7,367 nucleotides of DNA from Candidatus Margulisiibacteriota bacterium (GTDB lineage: Bacteria > Margulisbacteria > Marinamargulisbacteria > DT-59). The stretch lies in assembly GCA_013215865.1 (NCBI GenBank), contig JABSQL010000030.1, forward strand, positions 1-7,367. Reading direction: 5' to 3'. Under the pieces are notes generated by a model, which made no database searches, was not told the origin of the DNA, and saw only the letters and a list, made by a program, of their open reading frames with translations. Both the position numbers and the translations under genes were made by a program. This document shows, in pieces, positions 1 through 5,777 of the stretch. Positions within the stretch are counted from its first letter, which is position 1. The number at the start of each line of letters is the position of its first letter.

Positions 1-443
1 CTGCCATGATTTTTGCCCTTTTTCCATTCTCCATCATAAACATCTCCATTCGCATATGTCATTATCCCTCTGCCATGATTTTTGCTCTTTTTCCATTCAC
101 CACTATAAATATTACCCTTTAAATAATTATATATCCCTTTGCCACATGCTTGGCCTTTAAACCATTCACCATCATAAACAGTACCATTTTTTGTTGTACA
201 TTTTCCCATACCATGCCGTTCCCCATCTTTCCACTCACCATCATATATATCTCCATTTGAATATTGGCATATACCGTTACCATGTGGTAGATTATCAACC
301 CATTCCCCTTCATATTCAATTCCATCTTTCCATGTAGCCTTCCATGTGTTATCACGCTTACCAGGCTTTATGTCACCAGCATCATCAGTATTAATACGAG
401 ACGCTTTACCGGATACAGACATAATTTTATGTTTAGTGTTCAT
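1..443 (-). CDS. MORN-repeat protein, N-terminal part (runs off left edge)
   Basis: Reading leftwards from the ATG at 443, the frame stays open for 147 codons to the window edge, so the C-terminus is missing. After about 43 non-repeat residues (start MNTKHKIMSV) come five MORN units beginning at Tyr44, 67, 90, 113 and 136. The spacing is exactly 23 residues, with the family pattern Y-D/E-G-E-W-x-x-G-x-x-H-G-x-G. The start is supported by AAAGGAGA seven bases upstream. The first ten residues resemble those of the 144-aa MORN gene at 1279-1713 (MNTAYKITAI), and the DNA around both starts is alike, so the two are paralogues. No signal peptide or membrane segment is visible. MORN repeats form beta-hairpin arrays linked to protein or lipid binding in other organisms. 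The bacterial role here is unknown. The gene is separated from its paralogues by the brnTA region. Confidence 0.9.
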   Translation of the reverse strand, partial: MNTKHKIMSVSGKASRINTDDAGDIKPGKRDNTWKATWKDGIEYEGEWVDNLPHGNGICQYSNGDIYDGEWKDGERHGMGKCTTKNGTVYDGEWFKGQACGKGIYNYLKGNIYSGEWKKSKNHGRGIMTYANGDVYDGEWKKGKNHG

Positions 444-608
444 TTTGTATTCTCCTTTGAATATTATGTAATAAATTTGAAGTATCTGCTGAATCTAAGA
501 TGCAGAAAATACCCCCTAGTATTTTTAATCCTAGAAGACTATATCATGATATTTTACTATTTTAAAGTAAAATTTTTAATGTTTCAGGTAACCAGCCAGC
601 CGGTATAA
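444..608. other. AT-rich intergenic stretch with two palindromes, no gene
   Basis: No coding frame is supported here. It should contain the promoter of the leftward MORN gene, but no convincing -35/-10 pair was found. Two symmetric elements stand out. ATATCATGATAT at 541-552 is a perfect 12-bp palindrome. At 551-573, ATTTTACT and AGTAAAAT form perfect 8-bp arms around a 7-base loop. They touch each other and could be an operator or a weak AT-only hairpin. At 577-608 is a short, more GC-rich stretch of unknown origin that joins abruptly to the brnTA relic at 609. Confidence 0.4.
451..458 (-). promoter_or_regulatory. Shine-Dalgarno of left-edge MORN gene
   Basis: AAAGGAGA lies seven bases before the ATG at 443. 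The bases TATTC (459-463 on the minus strand) and GAATA (448-452) flank its core as a 5-bp inverted repeat, giving a weak hairpin around the site. The sequence from AGGAG to ATG is nearly the same as before the 144-aa MORN gene, which supports both start calls. Confidence 0.75.
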
Positions 609-730
609 GACGGGCCAGAAAAGAAGAGGAGATCATTTATGAAAGCGCGTAGACCTATTTTAGAGCAATGACGTGTAAATATGTCATTTTCCGATATGGA
701 TGATTGAATTTCTAGATAAAGAATCATAAA
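609..730 (+). pseudogene. Decayed partial copy of brnT end and brnA
   Basis: Positions 609-650 match 990-1031 of the intact module base for base (42 bp). This covers the last codons of the toxin, the ribosome-binding site and the first codons of the antitoxin. The copy then jumps straight from the first AAAGCGCGT of brnA to the sequence after the second. It therefore lacks exactly 66 bp (22 codons) present between those direct repeats in the intact gene (1023-1031 and 1089-1097). The antitoxin frame starts at ATG 639 but reaches TGA after ten codons, where the intact gene has CGA. A one-base insertion and several substitutions follow. Similarity ends near 726-730. It is non-functional as an antitoxin and is a relic of a tandem duplication. 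Confidence 0.88.
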
Positions 731-751
731 TGTTTAATAACAGTATAAATA

Positions 752-760
752 TGGTATAAT
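752..760 (+). promoter_or_regulatory. Extended -10 promoter of brnTA
   Basis: TGGTATAAT is a perfect TATAAT hexamer preceded by the TGn of an extended -10 element, which can work without a strong -35. No good -35 is seen at the right distance. Transcription would start around 767-768, only two or three bases before the GTG of the toxin gene. Confidence 0.65.
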
Positions 761-768
761 AATTATAC
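754..768. promoter_or_regulatory. Probable brnTA operator palindrome
   Basis: GTATAAT-A-ATTATAC is a perfect inverted repeat with 7-bp arms around one base, lying on top of the -10 hexamer. Ribbon-helix-helix antitoxins commonly repress their own operon by binding such a palindrome across the promoter, so the position fits autoregulation. Binding is inferred, not shown. Confidence 0.6.
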
Positions 769-769
769 A

Positions 770-1033
770 GTGGACTTTGAGTACGATGGCAAGAAAAGCA
801 GTTATAATAAAGTGAAACATGGGATTGATTTCATTAGAGCCCAGGCTTTATGGGAAGACCCTAATTATATCGAAATACCAGCAAAATGTGAAGATGAACA
901 AAGGTTTGCCGTTATTGGAAGAATTGGAAACAAGATTTGGGCTGGTTTTATTACTCATAGAAGCAATATAATTCGAATTATTTCTGTACGACGGGCCAGA
1001 AAAGAAGAGGAGATCATTTATGAAAGCGCGTGA
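770..1033 (+). CDS. brnT: BrnT-family toxin (DUF497)
   Basis: This 87-residue protein has the BrnT pattern: an MDFEYD start, then KHGIDF (about 17-22) followed by an A-x-x-L/x-W-E-D-P stretch. The central R-F-x-V-I-G strand is next, and the signature RIISVRRARKEE (about 69-80) precedes a short tail. BrnT toxins have a RelE-like fold and act as ribonucleases that stop translation. The length is normal for the family. The start is GTG at 770; the family's N-terminus begins right there and no upstream start fits. There is no Shine-Dalgarno, and the promoter -10 ends at 760, so the mRNA is probably nearly leaderless. The antitoxin gene overlaps its 3' end by 14 bp. The C-terminal codons are duplicated upstream at 609-650. 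I see no disabling change, so it appears intact. Confidence 0.92.
   Translation: MDFEYDGKKSSYNKVKHGIDFIRAQALWEDPNYIEIPAKCEDEQRFAVIGRIGNKIWAGFITHRSNIIRIISVRRARKEEEIIYESA
1008..1012 (+). promoter_or_regulatory. Shine-Dalgarno of antitoxin gene inside brnT
   Basis: AGGAG within the codons for the toxin tail lies seven bases before the antitoxin ATG at 1020. The toxin lacks such a site while the antitoxin has a strong one. This would favour antitoxin production from the shared mRNA. Confidence 0.75.
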
Positions 1034-1247
1034 CCTCGATAAAAAATTTGATAATAAAGAAAATATAATCCCTCACTTAGACGTATCAAAAGCGCGTAGA
1101 CCTATTTTAGAGCAACGACGTGTAAATATTGATATTCCGATATGGATGATTGAATCTCTGGATAAAGAATCAAAAAGGCTGGGTGTCACAAGACAGTCTG
1201 TTATAAAAATGTGGCTGGCAGAACGATTAGAACAACGGGCAGTGTAA
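1020..1247 (+). CDS. brnA: Ribbon-helix-helix antitoxin partner of BrnT
   Basis: This is a 75-residue protein. Residues 1-33 are charged and rich in Lys/Arg/Asp, and would be the toxin-facing segment. Residues 34-40 (RVNIDIP) form the DNA-reading strand. Residues 41-55 are helix A, ending in R-L-G, and residues 57-72 (T-R-Q-S-V-I-K-M-W-L-A-E-R-L) are helix B. This is the CopG/RHH dimerisation fold seen in BrnA-type antitoxins. It should neutralise BrnT and repress the operon through the palindrome at 754-768. It overlaps brnT by 14 bp in another frame and has its own AGGAG. In BrnTA the toxin gene comes first, as here. The gene carries two AAAGCGCGT direct repeats 66 bp apart, the endpoints of the deletion in the decayed upstream copy. 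The exact family name (BrnA versus generic CopG) is less certain than the role. Confidence 0.88.
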   Translation: MKARDLDKKFDNKENIIPHLDVSKARRPILEQRRVNIDIPIWMIESLDKESKRLGVTRQSVIKMWLAERLEQRAV

Positions 1248-1278
1248 GATGCCTTGATCTCAACACCTCCAAAAGCTT

Positions 1279-1713
1279 TTAACCTTTAGTCTTGGGTAAC
1301 TCGCTCAAACACAATGTAATACATTCAACCCTATCCTTTACCTTAAGATAAAGGACATGGCTCTTTTTTCCACTCTTTATAATATATCCCAAGCCATTTT
1401 CTTTTCCATCCATCCATTCTCCATCATAAACAGATCCATCTAGGTATGTCATTTTCCCATAACCATTCCCTTTACCATCTTTCCATTCCCCCTCATATAC
1501 GTTTCTATCACGATCTATCCCTTTCCCTTTAATCAGCTCCCCATCTCTCCACTCACCATAAAATCCATACCCTTCCGGCCATAAATACAATCCTAAGCCA
1601 TGCCTTTTACCATTTCTCTTATATCCAAAATAAAAAGATCCATCTTTATAGATCGTTTTTTCATCATAATCTAGAACTTCAGGTATAGCAGTAATTTTAT
1701 ACGCTGTGTTCAT
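1279..1713 (-). CDS. Small MORN-repeat protein (144 aa)
   Basis: The N-terminus MNTAYKITAI resembles that of the left-edge MORN gene. Four MORN-like units follow, at about residues 28-51, 52-72, 73-95 and 96-118. The third (YEGEWKDGKGNGYGK) is canonical and the second is shortened. A non-repeat tail of about 25 residues contains two cysteines. The ATG at 1713 is preceded seven bases upstream by AGGAGA. No signal peptide is seen. It lies 54 bp after the stop of the 401-aa MORN gene and in the same reading frame, so the two are probably co-transcribed. Its 3' end converges on the brnTA operon with 31 bp between stops. The function is unknown. As a short MORN array it could be a binding or scaffold protein, or a remnant of a longer one. 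Confidence 0.85.
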   Translation of the reverse strand: MNTAYKITAIPEVLDYDEKTIYKDGSFYFGYKRNGKRHGLGLYLWPEGYGFYGEWRDGELIKGKGIDRDRNVYEGEWKDGKGNGYGKMTYLDGSVYDGEWMDGKENGLGYIIKSGKKSHVLYLKVKDRVECITLCLSELPKTKG

Positions 1714-1770
1714 TTTGCTTTCTCCTATCTGTATTTTCCCGTCTTTCCACTCTCCATGATTCTCATTCTA
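1714..1770 (-). other. In-frame MORN relic between two MORN genes
   Basis: After the TAG of the 401-aa gene (1768-1770), the same frame continues open for 18 codons straight into the ATG of the 144-aa gene. Codons at 1735-1758 read HGEWKDGK, the conserved core of a MORN unit. The Shine-Dalgarno of the downstream gene lies in the final codons. This indicates that coding sequence once existed here, from gene fission or from deletion of an intervening MORN segment. Confidence 0.65.
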
Positions 1771-2973
1771 CAGGCGTACATATCTATCAAGATCACAGCA
1801 ATGATCTGTTTCAGTAATTCTTCCCTTTGGATGAAAAATTGTTGCATGATAGTAGGGAAATTTATCAGTCTTCACGATAATAACCGTGTTATCTTTTAAC
1901 AGGTATAGTCCCTCAGCCTTAAATAGTTGCCTACTAACATTATATTCAGGCTCATCAGGCCCTATATAATAAATACCATGACTTTTCATCAGACAAGTTC
2001 CATATACTCTATCATTAGAATCCTTATTTACAAAAAGTCTCACAGGGCCTTTCTTCCATAGGAAGAAACTCCCTCCTTCACTTGTCAGATTTCCCATTAT
2101 AAAATCTGATGCCCCATTTTTTTTGACCTGTGTCGCACAATATTTTGATCCCATAATTGTCCACTGAGTTACATCATTGTCCTTTTTTTCTGCTACATAT
2201 TTATTAGTGACACTCCCAGCTTTCCTATATTGACTCTCTACATTTTGTTCTGAGTCTATCGTTATCTCAATTCCTATTTTCTTCCCTCCTTCAGTTTTAA
2301 AAAAGGACGTCTTTCCATTCTTGCACACAGTTGCCCCATAGCCATCCTTCTTATCCTGACTCCAATGTCCATAATCTTCTCTCTTCTTGCTAATTACGAT
2401 CCCCATACCATCCCTTTTACCCTTGATATACTCGCAAATATATACGTTCCCACTTTTAGAAAATTTCACCCCAAATCCATTTAATTCATCCCCCTGGTAA
2501 TTCCCGACATAGCAATTACCATTGGCCTTTTTGCTTCTCCCTACCCCATGCCTTTCCCCGGCTTCCCATCCACCCTCATAAACACCTCCCTCTTTATACA
2601 TCCTTCTCCCTTCGCCATGCTTTTCCCCGGCTTCCCATTCACCCTCATAAAAACCTCCATCTCTATACGTCAGTGTCCCTTTGCCCTCACTTTTGCCATC
2701 TCTCCATTTCCCATCATATACATCTCCATTGTTAAATGAGAATTTTCCTCTGCCATGTCGCTTTCCTTGTTTAAAATCACCTTGATATACATTTCCATTG
2801 GGAAAGATCATAGCCCCATTGACAATTTCACCATTCTCATCACACTTACCTTCAAACACAATTTCCCCTGTGTCATCAATATACGTATGGCGTGTAGTCC
2901 CATGCACTAAACCCCACGAAACTTTCACGATTACCTCATTGTCAGTTGATATTATTTTATATTTAGAAATCAT
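1768..2973 (-). CDS. MORN-repeat protein with unassigned C-terminal half (401 aa)
   Basis: Residues 1-62 are non-repeat. Seven MORN units follow, starting at Tyr63, 86, 109, 132, 155, 178 and 201. They keep a 23-residue step to the last one and weaken towards the end (Y-I-C-E-Y, Y-G-H-W). Residues from about 223 to 401 are not MORN; they look like a soluble mixed alpha/beta region with no recognised motif, ending in a Cys-Cys pair and RYVRL. No signal peptide or membrane helix is seen. The start is ATG 2973 with AAGGAGA four bases upstream. That site lies in an 8-bp inverted repeat (2976-3009). Units three and four are near-identical in DNA (69-bp step at 2546-2660), showing recent repeat duplication. 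The gene lies 86 bp after valS on the same strand and is followed by the 144-aa MORN gene. The function is unknown. Confidence 0.88.
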   Translation of the reverse strand: MISKYKIISTDNEVIVKVSWGLVHGTTRHTYIDDTGEIVFEGKCDENGEIVNGAMIFPNGNVYQGDFKQGKRHGRGKFSFNNGDVYDGKWRDGKSEGKGTLTYRDGGFYEGEWEAGEKHGEGRRMYKEGGVYEGGWEAGERHGVGRSKKANGNCYVGNYQGDELNGFGVKFSKSGNVYICEYIKGKRDGMGIVISKKREDYGHWSQDKKDGYGATVCKNGKTSFFKTEGGKKIGIEITIDSEQNVESQYRKAGSVTNKYVAEKKDNDVTQWTIMGSKYCATQVKKNGASDFIMGNLTSEGGSFFLWKKGPVRLFVNKDSNDRVYGTCLMKSHGIYYIGPDEPEYNVSRQLFKAEGLYLLKDNTVIIVKTDKFPYYHATIFHPKGRITETDHCCDLDRYVRL

Positions 2974-2975
2974 TT

Positions 2976-3009
2976 TATCTCCTTCAAGAATGTATTTTCG
3001 GAGGAGATA
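2976..3009 (-). promoter_or_regulatory. Inverted repeat covering the ribosome-binding site
   Basis: On the minus strand TATCTCCT (3009-3002) pairs perfectly with AGGAGATA (2983-2976) across an 18-base loop. The 3' arm contains the GGAG core of the Shine-Dalgarno for the 401-aa MORN gene. An RNA that includes both arms would hide the ribosome-binding site. An RNA starting inside the 5' arm would not. Found by eye; folding energy was not calculated. Confidence 0.55.
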
Positions 3010-3011
3010 TT

Positions 3012-3017
3012 ATCATA
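3012..3017 (-). promoter_or_regulatory. Possible -10 box for MORN genes
   Basis: TATGAT (five of six consensus bases) lies in an AT-only stretch. The best -35 is weak (TTCAAT, 18 bp away). TGATAATAT just downstream is an alternative extended -10. Initiation from TATGAT would fall near 3005, inside the upstream arm of the inverted repeat. Confidence 0.35.
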
Positions 3018-3059
3018 TATAATTTATTTAATTTAATTGAATTTTTCTGTTTTAAACCT

Positions 3060-5705
3060 TTACTTACTGTTTTTCAATCTTTGTATCTGACTTAAAAGAT
3101 GTGCAGCTTCGCCTTTAAGGTCATCTCTTTTTTGTTTAACACCTTTTACAATATCTTTGGGCGCCTGACTTAAAAATTGATTGTTTCCCAACTTCTTCTC
3201 AAGACCCATTAAGGCCACTTGAATCTTTTTAAGGTCTTTTGTAAGTCGCTTTATTTCATCTTTAGGATCAATGAGACCTTCCAAATCTATGTAGCCTTGA
3301 ATAGACCCTGAAATAAATGATGCGTGATTTACGGGTTTGTTTTTAAGTTCTTTTTCAATACGGATACAAGATACATGCGCTAACGCTTTAATATAATCCT
3401 CACCGATTTTAATCGCTGATTGGTCTGATGGTTGAGGGGCAACACACATAATACGGCACTCTTTACGAGGAGAATTTTGATATTTTGCCCGTATATTTCG
3501 AATCTCCCGAATCAGATCCGTTATACATTTAATTTGATCATTGGTTTGGGTATCAATCCATCCCGGATTTTCTTTTGGCCATTCCGCTAGTATTAAGGCA
3601 TCTGAACGTTCAAACCCGATTTTCCCTGTCGCCATGAACCGCTGCCATATCTCTTCTGTCACAAAAGGCATGAGGGGATGCAGAAGTTTTAATATGTTCA
3701 TTAACACATGAATTAAAACGGGCAGGCTTTCTTCCTTGTGAAGCTTACTCATCTCTAAGTACCAATCACAAAACAAATCCCAGGTGAAATGCCAAATCGT
3801 ATCTGAAACAAGGGCAAAATTATAGTCCTGATACGCCTTACTCACTATTTCTAAAGCTGTATAAAACTCACTTAATATCCACCTATCTGCCACACTTAAT
3901 TGTTCCCGTTCGGGAATATTTTCAATCACACCTTCATGGGTTTCTAGGCCCATTAAAATATAACGGGATGCATTCCAGATTTTGTTGGCAAAGTTTCGGG
4001 CGGACTCTGTTTTCTCTGATGAATATCGAATGTCTTGACCGCCCATTGTAGCACTTGAGGCCAAGCTAAATCGAAGGGCATCTGCCCCATATTGATCAAT
4101 TAACTTTAAAGGGTCGATGGCATTACCCAAGGACTTACTCATTTTTTTGCCCGTAATATCCCGGATGAGACCATGGATATAGACTTCTTCAAAGGGCACT
4201 TCTTTCATTTGGTTTAAACCCATCACAATCATCCGAGATACCCAAAAGGTCATAATGTCGTACCCTGTAATAAGAACAGAGGTGGGAAAGAAAGTCTTGA
4301 GATCTTGTGAGTTAGCGTTCGGCCATCCTAATGTTGAAAATGGCCATAACGCAGACGAAAACCAAGTGTCCAGAACATCTTCATCCTGGATAAGCGATGT
4401 TCCCTTACATTTAGGGCAGGATGTTGGAGCAGATCTCCCCACTATAGGGGTATCCGGTTCACATGCACAATACCAAACTGGAATTTGATGACCCCACCAG
4501 ATCTGCCGAGAAATACACCAATCCCGAATATTTTCCATCCAATCTAGATATAACTTTTCCCATCTTTTGGGCGAGATCTTGATATCCCCCCTTTTAACCG
4601 CTTCTATGGCAGGCTTTGCCAAGGTTTTCATTGAAACAAACCACTGATTGGATAAATAGGGTTCCACAACCGTATGACAGCGGTGACAATGACCCACTTT
4701 ATTGTCATGGTCTTTTGTCTGAACCAGCTCACCCGACTCTTGTAAGGCGGTAAGCAGTTTCTTGCGGCAGTCATATCGGTCTAACCCTTGGTAGGCCTTA
4801 GGAACTTCTTGGTTCATTTGGGCGGTTTCATCCATCACCAATTTGAATTCTAAATCGTGACGTTTTCCTATCTCAAAATCATTGGGATCATGAGCAGGAG
4901 TGACTTTTACAGCACCGGTTCCAAATTCGGGGTCTACATGCGTGTCTGCAATGATGGGAATCCACCGTTCAGTTTCAGGAATACGTACAGTTTTGCCTAT
5001 GTAGGATTGATACCGTTTATCATCCGGATGAACCGCAACCGCCGTATCACCAAACATGGTTTCAGGACGGGTTGTGGCCACTACCACACCTTCAAAGCCA
5101 GACCCCTCATATCGACACTCCCATAGCTTACTCTTGGTATCTTCATGCTCCACTTCCACATCAGACAAGGCCGTAGTGCATCTTGGGCACCAGTTAATAA
5201 TATATTTTCCACGATAAATTAGCCCAGATTCATATAAAGAAACAAAGGCTTCCAAAACAGCGTCCTGACACCCATCATCCATGGTAAACCGTTCGCGAGA
5301 CCAGTCCACGGAATCCCCCAAACGCCTAATTTGATTTGTAATGGTTTGGCCACAGGATTCTTTCCACTCCCAAACCCGTTTAATAAAAGCCTCTCTCCCC
5401 AAATCGGCTCGGGTTTTCCCCTCAGACTGGAGGTGTTTTTCAACCACATTTTGGGTGGCAATACCGGCGTGATCTGTTCCAGGAAGCCATAACACCTTTC
5501 TACCTTTCAGCCGCATATACCGCGCTAACACATCTTGAAGGGTGTGATCTAGGGCATGTCCCATATGAAGTACACCCGTCACATTTGGAGGCGGCATCAC
5601 AATTGAAAAAGGTTTCCCCTTTCCACAAGGTTTAAAGTACCCTTTTTTTTCCCAGATTGTATAGTGTTTATTTTCGATGTCCTGTGGACTATATTTTTTT
5701 TCCAT
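3060..5705 (-). CDS. valS: Valyl-tRNA synthetase
   Basis: A cytoplasmic class Ia enzyme that attaches valine to tRNA-Val using ATP. It is 881 residues long, normal for bacterial ValS. Rossmann motifs present are PPPNVTG-x-LHMGHA with the HIGH-type signature HMGH at 47-50, and GTDHAGIATQ at 76-85. KMSKS is at 521-525. The CP1 editing domain begins with ATTRPETMFGDTAVAVHP (about 210-227). Paired cysteines at 173/176, 340/343, 413/415 and 430/433 look like zinc sites. DWCISRQIWWGHQIPVW (395-411) is typical. The anticodon-binding region spans about 610-740, and a C-terminal coiled-coil arm rich in Lys/Glu/Leu spans about 810-880. The ATG at 5705 fits the family N-terminus, but there is no clear Shine-Dalgarno. 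It is divergent from the thiamin gene and upstream of the MORN genes. All catalytic motifs are intact. Confidence 0.98.
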   Translation of the reverse strand: MEKKYSPQDIENKHYTIWEKKGYFKPCGKGKPFSIVMPPPNVTGVLHMGHALDHTLQDVLARYMRLKGRKVLWLPGTDHAGIATQNVVEKHLQSEGKTRADLGREAFIKRVWEWKESCGQTITNQIRRLGDSVDWSRERFTMDDGCQDAVLEAFVSLYESGLIYRGKYIINWCPRCTTALSDVEVEHEDTKSKLWECRYEGSGFEGVVVATTRPETMFGDTAVAVHPDDKRYQSYIGKTVRIPETERWIPIIADTHVDPEFGTGAVKVTPAHDPNDFEIGKRHDLEFKLVMDETAQMNQEVPKAYQGLDRYDCRKKLLTALQESGELVQTKDHDNKVGHCHRCHTVVEPYLSNQWFVSMKTLAKPAIEAVKRGDIKISPKRWEKLYLDWMENIRDWCISRQIWWGHQIPVWYCACEPDTPIVGRSAPTSCPKCKGTSLIQDEDVLDTWFSSALWPFSTLGWPNANSQDLKTFFPTSVLITGYDIMTFWVSRMIVMGLNQMKEVPFEEVYIHGLIRDITGKKMSKSLGNAIDPLKLIDQYGADALRFSLASSATMGGQDIRYSSEKTESARNFANKIWNASRYILMGLETHEGVIENIPEREQLSVADRWILSEFYTALEIVSKAYQDYNFALVSDTIWHFTWDLFCDWYLEMSKLHKEESLPVLIHVLMNILKLLHPLMPFVTEEIWQRFMATGKIGFERSDALILAEWPKENPGWIDTQTNDQIKCITDLIREIRNIRAKYQNSPRKECRIMCVAPQPSDQSAIKIGEDYIKALAHVSCIRIEKELKNKPVNHASFISGSIQGYIDLEGLIDPKDEIKRLTKDLKKIQVALMGLEKKLGNNQFLSQAPKDIVKGVKQKRDDLKGEAAHLLSQIQRLKNSK

Positions 5706-5721
5706 GATTGGTTAGGGAAGT

Positions 5722-5744
5722 AGTGTATCAAAATTGAGTTGAAT
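5722..5744 (-). promoter_or_regulatory. Weak candidate promoter for valS
   Basis: On the minus strand TACACT (5727-5722) could be a -10 box, with TTCATA-like bases about 16 bp upstream. Transcription would start only about nine bases before the valS ATG, in line with the missing Shine-Dalgarno. The match is poor. Confidence 0.25.
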
Positions 5745-5767
5745 ATGAAATGTACATCCCCTAGAAT
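5739..5767 (+). promoter_or_regulatory. Candidate sigma-70 promoter of the thiamin gene
   Basis: TTGAAT (5739-5744) and TAGAAT (5762-5767) are separated by exactly 17 bp and match consensus at four and five of six bases. The predicted start is near 5774, four bases before the ATG at 5778, so the message would be nearly leaderless. A coding start at the TTG of 5739 would put the -35 inside the gene, which argues for the ATG at 5778. Confidence 0.5.
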
Positions 5768-5777
5768 AGTGGGTACT

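Noticed and set aside
119..355. Minus-strand open frame of 78 codons rich in Met, Gly and Asn
   Set aside because: It is out of phase with the 147-codon MORN frame over the same DNA; the MORN frame has a ribosome-binding site and a regular 23-residue repeat.
1248..1278. Bidirectional terminator between brnTA and the 144-aa MORN gene
   Set aside because: Only a 10-bp palindrome AAAAGCTTTT is found, with no GC-rich stem or U-tract.
2548..3022. Two plus-strand open frames opposite the 401-aa MORN gene
   Set aside because: They are antisense to MORN repeats; their Pro/Phe-rich, repetitive composition is what the complement of Gly/Glu/Trp repeats gives.
4255..5126. Plus-strand open frames of 77 and 89 codons inside valS
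   Set aside because: They lie antisense to conserved catalytic and editing parts of ValS, with no start signals or family resemblance.
5219..5461. Minus-strand open frame of 80 codons inside valS
   Set aside because: It is an alternate frame of the conserved ValS N-terminal region; the valS frame explains the sequence.
5739..5777. TTG start giving a 13-residue longer thiamin enzyme
   Set aside because: The TTG coincides with a good -35 box, there is no Shine-Dalgarno, and the family's N-terminus begins right after the ATG at 5778.
5706..5777. T-box or other leader riboswitch for valS, or a TPP riboswitch for the thiamin gene
   Set aside because: Only 72 bp lie between the divergent starts and no riboswitch core or terminator hairpin can be seen.
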